From: an uncultured Helicobacteraceae bacterium
Lineage (GTDB): Bacteria > Campylobacterota > Campylobacteria > Campylobacterales > Helicobacteraceae
Direction: 5' to 3'
Assembly (NCBI GenBank): GCA_947176375.1
Contig: CAMWQM010000012.1
Span: forward strand, 1 to 52,844
Length of the DNA stretch: 52,844 nt
This document shows, one piece after another, positions 48,366-52,844 of the stretch. Each line of letters starts with the position of its first letter. The stretch's first letter is position 1. Made by a program: the position numbers and the translations under genes. A model generated the notes under the pieces. That model saw only the letters and a program-made list of their open reading frames with translations, was not told where the DNA came from and ran no database searches.

Positions 48366-48590
48366 TTACTTGTATTCGTAGCCCTTTGCGGGTAATTGGA
48401 TTGTCAACCATTGAATTTCATCCTTTGCATATCCGGCGGCGCGGGCTTTTTCCCATGCTTCTTCCGGGGTTTTCGCATCGCTGAATGCAACGGTTTTGGT
48501 GTCATAGTCAAGACCGTAAAACGATTTGTCCTTACCGCTACCAACTGAATGAATTTCGACAATGTGGCTTTTGATGCTTTCCGTTCTCAT
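48366..48590 (-). CDS. Small early protein
   Basis: 74 residues (MRTESIKSHIVEIHSVGSGKDKSFYGLDYDTKTVAFSDAKTPEEAWEKARAAGYAKDEIQWLTIQLPAKG). An alpha/beta fold. Second gene of the leftward early operon. Function unknown. Confidence 0.55.
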   Translation of the reverse strand: MRTESIKSHIVEIHSVGSGKDKSFYGLDYDTKTVAFSDAKTPEEAWEKARAAGYAKDEIQWLTIQLPAKGYEYK

Positions 48591-48608
48591 GTCGCTTGAT
48601 TTTGCTTG

Positions 48609-48875
48609 TTACACACATTTGGGCAATTCGTGCGACTTCAAGCGATGTCCGGCAAGAATCAGCATTGCGACATCCATTTTAAATGACCGGGCGACCGTTC
48701 CGGGGCAACCGTGGTTGATGGTCGGCGACCAATAGGTGAAGCACACACCCGAACCATCGGAATAAAATTCGATAGATTGACCCTTTCCGTTGTCAAGGGC
48801 TTTGATGGTGTCAAGCACCCGTGACCGGGTTTCATAGTCAAGACCATCAATTTGTGCTTTAATTTCTTTTCTCAT
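48609..48875 (-). CDS. First gene of the leftward early operon, hypothetical
   Basis: 88 residues (MRKEIKAQIDGLDYETRSRVLDTIKALDNGKGQSIEFYSDGSGVCFTYWSPTINHGCPGTVARSFKMDVAMLILAG...). It starts about 135 nt downstream of the leftward promoter at 49010-49039. No motif recognised; compact alpha/beta and basic. As the first gene after the repressor-controlled promoter it may be an early regulator or host takeover protein. Confidence 0.55.
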   Translation of the reverse strand: MRKEIKAQIDGLDYETRSRVLDTIKALDNGKGQSIEFYSDGSGVCFTYWSPTINHGCPGTVARSFKMDVAMLILAGHRLKSHELPKCV

Positions 48876-48956
48876 TATTGCGAAATATTAAGTGTCAATT
48901 TTGAAATTTTGGGGCTTCGGTTGCGGGTTTTTCGCTAAAATGACGTAACTTTGCTA

Positions 48957-48987
48957 TTTGTTAGCGTTCATTTTCGCTTTAACTTTG
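48957..48987 (+). promoter_or_regulatory. Rightward promoter of the lysogeny operon
   Basis: TTTG (48957-48960), 19 nt, TAACTTTG (48980-48987): an exact Bacteroidota promoter, about 105 nt before the repressor start at 49098. A second exact -7 box (TAACTTTG, 48946-48953) lies upstream with a 22-nt spacer. The transcript would begin just upstream of the leftward promoter, so the two transcripts overlap and may interfere. Confidence 0.7.
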
Positions 48988-49009
48988 CAACGTGTTCCGT
49001 TTACACTTG

Positions 49010-49039
49010 CAAAGATACACAATATTTGGTGTCTGTCAA
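49010..49039 (-). promoter_or_regulatory. Leftward early promoter
   Basis: On the minus strand TTG (49037-49039), 19 nt, TATCTTTG (49010-49017): an exact consensus. It drives the leftward early operon beginning at 48875. The half-operator AATATTTGGTGT (49021-49032) lies within its spacer and the other half (49046-49057) just upstream of the -33 box. Confidence 0.78.
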
Positions 49040-49057
49040 TAGAAAACACCCAATATT
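49021..49057. promoter_or_regulatory. Repressor operator on the leftward early promoter
   Basis: AATATTTGGTGT (49021-49032) and ACACCCAATATT (49046-49057) are inverted copies (one mismatch) separated by 13 bp, straddling the -33 box of the leftward promoter. A third copy lies inside the repressor gene (49229-49240). Binding here would block early transcription. The repressor encoded at 49098-49520 is the obvious candidate. Confidence 0.65.
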
Positions 49058-49097
49058 TTGCAAGGCGACAATGTTAAAAATTGTTACATAATTAAAA

Positions 49098-49520
49098 ATG
49101 AATGATTTAAACATAAAAGATTTGCGCACAAAATTGGGTCTTACTCAAAGACAATTCGCCGAATTGGTCGGCGTTTCGGTGAATACCATCCAAAATTGGG
49201 AATCAGGCGGCACAATTCCAAAGTCAAAACACCCAATATTGCGGTCGCTATTGACCAAACCCCATGTCGTGTTCGGCGGTCAGCACGTTCAAAATGGCGA
49301 TGCGGTCAATGGCGACAAGATTATTCAGGAAGTCGCCGATGTAAAAGATTCCGTTGAAGAAGTTGTGAAAGAAGAAGTCAACATCAAAAAGGTTGTGACG
49401 TGTGAAACTGACCGTCTTTTGTCCTTGCTTGAAGCCAAGCAAAAATCACTTGACAACCTGATTGCCCAACAAGACCGTTATTTGACTATAATTGAAAACC
49501 TTTCAAATCCAAAAGCATGA
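49098..49520 (+). CDS. Phage repressor (HTH_3, CI-like)
   Basis: 140 residues. The N-terminal HTH is DLRTKLGLTQRQFAELVGVSVNTIQNWESGG (recognition helix VSVNTIQNWE). The C-terminal part is an acidic coiled coil (VKDSVEEVVKEEVNIKK, ETDRLLSLLEAKQKSLDNLIAQQDRYLTII). It has no S24/LexA-like peptidase, so RecA-driven cleavage is not expected and induction may use the antirepressor at 39116-39889. It is the first gene of the rightward lysogeny operon and faces the leftward promoter. The third operator copy lies within its coding region. Overlaps the next gene by 4 nt. Confidence 0.82.
   Translation: MNDLNIKDLRTKLGLTQRQFAELVGVSVNTIQNWESGGTIPKSKHPILRSLLTKPHVVFGGQHVQNGDAVNGDKIIQEVADVKDSVEEVVKEEVNIKKVVTCETDRLLSLLEAKQKSLDNLIAQQDRYLTIIENLSNPKA
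49229..49240. promoter_or_regulatory. Third repressor half-operator inside the repressor gene
   Basis: ACACCCAATATT, identical to the upstream half-operator at 49046-49057. The flanks are also similar (AAAACACCCAATATT in both). A site 172 bp downstream could allow looping or roadblock autoregulation of the repressor gene. Confidence 0.55.
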
Positions 49521-49870
49521 TTCAAGTTAATATCGCTGACCCGGCATTCAAGATTCATACCTTGCCGGAATCTATCTTTGATAAAATTGAAGCAATAGAC
49601 CTGAAAAGGGCATTGCATCCCAACATCGCCCCTGTGGTTGATTTATCCCTTGATGAATATGCGGCTATAAGTGCCGATGTAATGACAACGACCGTTGGAA
49701 TTGCCGTGTCGGGTTTTTATGGCGTACCGTCTTATTATTCGGTGATGCCGCAAGCAATCTTTGATGCCCTTGAATTGGCTGCACTCAACGATGAAGAAAC
49801 CGCAATGGTCAGCAAGGAACAATTCGACAAGATGATTGCCGACTATGAAATCAAGATGCGCCATGAATAA
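49517..49870 (+). CDS. Hypothetical lysogeny-operon protein
   Basis: 117 residues (MIQVNIADPAFKIHTLPESIFDKIEAIDLKRALHPNIAPVVDLSLDEYAAISADVMTTTVGIAVSGFYGVPSYYSV...). Alpha/beta, no membrane segment. It overlaps both the repressor (4 nt) and the lipoprotein gene (8 nt), so it is expressed from the lysogen. An immunity or lysogenic-conversion role is possible; nothing specific is recognised. Confidence 0.6.
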   Translation: MIQVNIADPAFKIHTLPESIFDKIEAIDLKRALHPNIAPVVDLSLDEYAAISADVMTTTVGIAVSGFYGVPSYYSVMPQAIFDALELAALNDEETAMVSKEQFDKMIADYEIKMRHE

Positions 49871-50291
49871 GATAGGCAAAACCATTGTCGCCTTATGCGC
49901 TTGTGTGTTCATGGTCGCTTGTTCAACAACCGAAGCGTCCGAGGATGACCCCGCCGTTATCCTTTCAACCATTGCTGGGCATTGGAACGTCACCGCATAT
50001 CAGGACGGCGCAAACTTCATCCCGGCGACCAACCCGGAATATTACGACTTTACACAGGGCGGCGACTTCATGCACGTTTACGAACACACCGCCGATTTGA
50101 TAGACACCACGACGGGGCGTTATACATACGACCGCGACAATCAAACAATTCATGTCGAAGAACCGCGCGGGTGGAATCTTGACATCGCCGTGCAATTCGT
50201 TTCGGAAACATCCGGCGAATATCAAGCAATTTTCAACGTCAAGGGGCGCACCCCGGCACAATCCAAAATCGTAAGGGTTAAACGCCGATGA
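49863..50291 (+). CDS. Lysogeny-operon lipoprotein with lipocalin-like domain
   Basis: 142 residues from the ATG at 49863 (an earlier in-frame Met is inside the previous gene). The signal MNKIGKTIVALCACVFMVAC ends in a lipobox at Cys20. After it comes STTEASEDD, acidic residues near the lipid as in surface-exposed Bacteroidota lipoproteins. The mature part (IAGHWNVTAYQDGANF, then several strands, ending IVRVKR) resembles a lipocalin-like domain. It is co-transcribed with the repressor, so it would be made in the lysogen. Superinfection exclusion or envelope alteration is inferred from position and topology. Confidence 0.72.
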   Translation: MNKIGKTIVALCACVFMVACSTTEASEDDPAVILSTIAGHWNVTAYQDGANFIPATNPEYYDFTQGGDFMHVYEHTADLIDTTTGRYTYDRDNQTIHVEEPRGWNLDIAVQFVSETSGEYQAIFNVKGRTPAQSKIVRVKRR

Positions 50292-50417
50292 ATGCAAATG
50301 CAATGCAATTCTACACACTTGTAATGCAAATTTGTGCAAAAGAAAAGAAAATATAATAAATAAAATAACAAAGTTATTTTTATATAGAATAGAGCAAAAC
50401 AAGTTTTGCGACGCTCT
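50284..50417. promoter_or_regulatory. AT-rich regulatory region before the Cro-like gene
   Basis: Contains the TGCAAATGC repeat locus 3 (50292-50308), a perfect inverted repeat AAAATAAC/GTTATTTT with a 3-bp centre (50362-50380), and an IR GCAAAAC/GTTTTGC (50394-50409) nested within AGAGC/GCTCT (50391-50417), a terminator- or operator-like structure. A new start for the cro-int unit probably lies here, but no exact promoter box is seen. Confidence 0.4.
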
Positions 50418-50440
50418 TTTCGATAAAATATTAAAAATCA

Positions 50441-50734
50441 ATGAAAAAGTCAGTCAACCCCGAAGCACTTGAAATAACACGCCGATTCTTTCAAGCCCTG
50501 AATCTCGCAATCGAGTTGGGCAAGATTGACAGCATAAAGGTTTTTTGCGCGGCACATAACTTAAACCGAACAAAGTATGCAACATTAAAAATGACAATCG
50601 ACAAGCCCATTGATGAAATGACTTACAAATGTATTGACGTGGACGCATTGGCGGCTATTTGTATAGATTTTGGGGTGTCGGCTGAATGGTTGTTGCTTGG
50701 ACGCGGTAAAATGCTTAAAACGGATGCACAATGA
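50441..50734 (+). CDS. Cro/CI-like regulator upstream of the integrase
   Basis: 97 residues. The region SIKVFCAAHNLNRTKYATLKMTIDKPIDEMTYKCIDVDALAAICIDFGVSAEWLLLGRGKML ends in the SAEWLLLGRGxML motif of phage Cro/CI-like HTH regulators, in which the HTH recognises DNA and the end resembles the tail of Bacteroidota repressors. It overlaps the integrase start as ATGA, so it is in the same unit and may control integration. Confidence 0.72.
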   Translation: MKKSVNPEALEITRRFFQALNLAIELGKIDSIKVFCAAHNLNRTKYATLKMTIDKPIDEMTYKCIDVDALAAICIDFGVSAEWLLLGRGKMLKTDAQ

Positions 50735-52002
50735 AAATTGCATGGTCTGTAAAATTCATATTGCACAAACGTGGCAAGTCGGTTTGTCCAATCCGAATGC
50801 GCGTAACACTCCGGGGGCAAACACCACTTGATTTTCCTTTGGGGCAATCTGTGAACATTGATTCTTGGGATGCCGACGCACAAAGGGTCAAGCCCGGCAA
50901 TCCTGATGCAACGACAATCAACCGCATCATTGATGAATGGCGGTCGGCTATCGGTGAAGTAATGGCGCGTTATGAATTACTTGAAAAGCGGATTCCTGAC
51001 CCCGGCGAAGTCAAGGAATTGTTTAATGATTTGGTCGGTCGGAACACCGCCGTTAAAGAAGTTATCCAAGACCCGGTTTCATTGTCGTTCTTCCAAGTAT
51101 ATGACAAATTCACGTCAACGGTCGGCAATGAAAATCAATGGACGGCGGCGACGTTTCAAAAGTTCAAGGCATTAAAGAAGCGGTTGCAGACATTCGACCG
51201 CCTTTTGTCGTTCCACACCTTGACCGACGCAAAGATGCAAGAATTTGTGGCGCACATGATGAAAAAGGGATTGAAGAATACGACCATTGCCAAAAACCTT
51301 GCCTTTGTGCGTTGGTTTGTCAGGTGGGCGGCGGTTCACGGCTATTATTCCGGCAATGTGCATGAAACATTCCGCCCGAAACTTAAAGGCACGGATGGAA
51401 ACGCAAAGGAAATAATATATTTGACCAAAGAAGAAGTCAGGGCAATTTCCGAAATGACATTCACGGATGCCGACCGCCACTTGGAACACACCCGCGATGT
51501 GTTCTTGTTTTGTTGTTACACCGGGCTTCGATTCTCCGATGTCGCCAAATTGAAACGGTGTGATGTCAAAGACACTTATATTGACGTGGTAACACAAAAG
51601 ACGGTTGACGGGCTGAAAATCGAGTTGAACAAGCATTCACGCGCAATCCTTGACAAATACAAGGATATTAAATTTCGACACGACCTTGCCTTGCCCGTGC
51701 CGTGCAACGTGCGGATGAATCTTTATTTGAAAGACATTGCGAAAGCTGCGGGCATCGACACCCCGACGCGCATTGTGTATTTCAATGGCAACCAGCGGCA
51801 TGAAGAAGTCTTGCCGAAATGGGCATTGATAACAACACACGTCGCCCGGCGCACATTCGTTGTCACTGCCTTGCAACTTGGCATCGCTGCCGAGGTCATT
51901 ATGCGATGGACGGGGCATTCAAAGTTTGAAGCGATGAAGCCTTACATTGCCATTGTCGATGAATTGAAGAAGAAGTCAATGACAAAGTTTGATGAAATAT
52001 GA
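50731..52002 (+). CDS. int: Tyrosine site-specific integrase
   Basis: 423 residues. The N-terminal arm-binding/SAM-like domain (to about 210) resembles Bacteroidota integrases (FILHKRGKSVCPIRMRVTLRGQ). The catalytic residues are Arg267 (TGLRFSD), Lys290, His370 and Arg373 (THVARR), His396 (TGHSKFE) and Tyr405 (MKPYIAI). It recombines attP with attB and reverses with an excisionase. The gene ends 98 bp before attR and is followed by its arm sites. Start overlaps the Cro-like gene (ATGA). Confidence 0.95.
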   Translation: MKIAWSVKFILHKRGKSVCPIRMRVTLRGQTPLDFPLGQSVNIDSWDADAQRVKPGNPDATTINRIIDEWRSAIGEVMARYELLEKRIPDPGEVKELFNDLVGRNTAVKEVIQDPVSLSFFQVYDKFTSTVGNENQWTAATFQKFKALKKRLQTFDRLLSFHTLTDAKMQEFVAHMMKKGLKNTTIAKNLAFVRWFVRWAAVHGYYSGNVHETFRPKLKGTDGNAKEIIYLTKEEVRAISEMTFTDADRHLEHTRDVFLFCCYTGLRFSDVAKLKRCDVKDTYIDVVTQKTVDGLKIELNKHSRAILDKYKDIKFRHDLALPVPCNVRMNLYLKDIAKAAGIDTPTRIVYFNGNQRHEEVLPKWALITTHVARRTFVVTALQLGIAAEVIMRWTGHSKFEAMKPYIAIVDELKKKSMTKFDEI

Positions 52003-52004
52003 TG

Positions 52005-52047
52005 GTACACGATGAAGTACACGAATTTTGGACACGATTTTGACACG
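52005..52047. promoter_or_regulatory. Right arm-type integrase sites
   Basis: GTACACGA at 52005-52012, GTACACGAA at 52017-52025, then GACACGATT (52031-52039) and GACACG (52042-52047). They repeat the left-end words. They lie between the integrase stop and the right 55-bp repeat, as expected for the P' arm. Confidence 0.55.
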
Positions 52048-52100
52048 TTATGACATTCCCCAATATCAAAAAAATCGCCCAATAATCAAGTTTTCACCGA

Positions 52101-52155
52101 TTTGGCATTAAATAACATTCTTGAATATCAGGCGTTTGGCTCTCGTCCTCTCCGC
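52101..52155. repeat. attR: attR: right copy of the 55-bp prophage-end repeat
   Basis: Identical to 1-55; the next base differs (C here, A at 56). Beyond it the sequence continues as host flank. One frame through it reads LEYQAFGSRPLRQSTIKNPASN and stops inside the terminator at 52169-52201, which suggests either the restored end of a host gene or a tRNA-like end (cctctccgcca). Confidence 0.9.
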
Positions 52156-52168
52156 CAAAGTACAATCA

Positions 52169-52201
52169 AAAATCCTGCAAGCAACTGACTTGCAGGATTT
52201 T
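52169..52201. terminator. Host terminator after attR
   Basis: A perfect 13-bp stem, AAAATCCTGCAAG and CTTGCAGGATTTT with a 7-nt loop, followed by tgtttt. It is symmetric enough to act on both strands. It would end the host transcript that crosses the attachment site. Confidence 0.8.
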
Positions 52202-52214
52202 GTTTTGTTCGCCC

Positions 52215-52310
52215 GACATGGGCATAATCTAACGGGTGTAAGTCCCGAGCGCGCCCCGATAGCGGGACGCGCATAGTCCGAGGCAACGGTGTCTGCGGCG
52301 CATAGTAATA
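52215..52310 (+). ncRNA. Group II intron RNA remnant
   Basis: The sequence around CTAACGGGTGTAAGTCCCG (52230-52248) followed by GC-rich pairs (GAGCGCGCCCC...GGGACGCGC) and GGCAACGGTGTCTGCGG matches the conserved domain I part of bacterial group II introns. Only this piece is present; most of the intron and its domain V are absent from the window, so it is truncated. It belongs to the host flank, not to the phage. Confidence 0.55.
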
Positions 52311-52728
52311 TTCCCCCGTCTCAATCTATCCGCATCGCCTTATTCTTTTGCCCATCCATCCCCATATATATAGGTTTAGGTTTAGTCGGGCATATATAAT
52401 GCCCGAACCAAACCAAACTTATGACAAGCAACGATGAGCGTCACCAATCCTCATCTTGGTCTGAGTACATTTCGTCCAAATCTTCATAGAGGTCATCCAG
52501 TTCATCTTGCAGGTCATCAAAGTATTATACCCAACATAAGCCAAGTGGTTATCTGATTAATACACTATACATCAGCCCCGTCTTTGAGAGCCTGACCAAT
52601 CCATGCAAAAGCGCAGAGAATAGCAATTATAAATGTCATAAATATTTGTAATTTTGCACAAAGCATATCGGGAATGGCAATCTGGCAATTTAGACCTAAG
52701 CGCCGCCTTGTATGCTTTTTCTTTTATA
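52311..52728. other. Host flank without intact genes
   Basis: About 400 bp, AT-rich. It holds a perfect hairpin TCGGGCAT/ATGCCCGA (52386-52406), flanked by complementary GGTTT/AAACC words. There is also a short minus-strand acidic reading frame (52441-52524, DDLQDELDDLYEDLDEMYS...) that has a stop just upstream and no good start; it looks like the tail of a decayed gene. Nothing else is recognised. It separates the intron RNA fragment from the RT fragment, so it marks an internal deletion or insertion in the intron. Confidence 0.5.
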
Positions 52729-52844
52729 GGAAAGACGCGACAACTCGGCATACTGACAGTAGTTGACCGCGTAATCCAGCAATCCATAACCCAGGTGCTG
52801 AGCCTGGTGTACGAACCGAAATTTTCGGAGACAAGCTACGGCTT
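52729..52844 (+). pseudogene. Group II intron maturase/reverse transcriptase fragment
   Basis: The frame reads GKTRQLGILTVVDRVIQQSI and continues TQVLSLVYEPKFSETSYGF, a clear match to the RT-0/RT-1 region of group II intron maturases. The upstream frame (52681-52728) is degenerate: the usual VRRVxIPKxxGKTR lead-in appears only in a different frame (RPKRRLVCF). It runs off the window. It is the remains of the intron ORF and lies in the host, unrelated to the phage DGR RT, which has IGNYLSQ in place of the intron-type motif. Confidence 0.8.

Overview
The window is an essentially complete, integrated temperate siphovirus prophage of about 52.1 kb, plus about 0.7 kb of right-hand host flank, from a member of the Bacteroidota (probably Bacteroidales). 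The host assignment rests on promoters of the TTTG-N19-TAnnTTTG type, the general lack of Shine-Dalgarno sequences, and Bacteroidales-type families (DUF3853, DUF4373, a Bacteroidales-type capsid and decoration pair). A perfect 55-bp direct repeat at 1-55 and 52101-52155 marks the two ends, and a tyrosine integrase (50731-52002) lies just inside the right end. The right flank holds a terminator hairpin and the remains of a group II intron with a broken maturase/RT reading frame.

Layout. Almost everything from 48875 down to 266 is transcribed leftward: early regulators; a recombination module (SbcC/Rad50-like ATPase, RecT, metallo-beta-lactamase-fold nuclease); replication (DUF4373 initiator-like protein, DnaC-like loader); antirepressor; a DUF4406-DnaA domain IV-like fusion; two DNA methyltransferases; DEDD exonuclease; MazG-like pyrophosphohydrolase; SSB; RuvC-like resolvase; ParB-like protein; small and large terminase; portal; a 1002-residue minor head protein; scaffold; decoration protein; major capsid; connectors; major tail protein; G/GT tail chaperones; tape measure; Dit; Tal; a diversity-generating retroelement (DGR); holin, endolysin and a candidate unimolecular spanin. 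Two blocks run rightward: an island of small accessory genes with a PAPS-reductase-like enzyme (21890-25888), inserted between scaffold and minor head genes, and the lysogeny block (repressor, small ORF, lipoprotein, Cro-like protein, integrase, 49098-52002).

The most striking content is the DGR. The template repeat (3993-4108) sits next to a reverse transcriptase with the DGR signature IGNYLSQ. It has two variable-repeat targets. One is the C-terminus of the adjacent 439-residue tail-tip protein (VR1, 15 of 15 differences at template adenines). The other is about 39 kb away, in a 207-residue non-structural protein of the early region (VR2, 13 of 13 differences at template adenines).

Other notable items are: (i) nine copies of a 19-bp palindrome (GTGTCTTACTATAAGACAC-like) just upstream of genes, which look like a dispersed operator network; (ii) both DNA methyltransferase genes are broken at 8-nt G/C homopolymers where 9 (or 6) would restore the frame, suggesting phase variation or a systematic sequencing error; (iii) a minor head protein carrying zincin-like and papain-fold toxin-like domains; (iv) a -1 frameshift signal for the tail chaperone; (v) a second operator family (AATATTkGGTGT) covering the leftward early promoter, with a third copy inside the repressor gene; and (vi) a prophage lipoprotein expressed with the repressor. 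All assignments are from reading the sequence; no database search was run.
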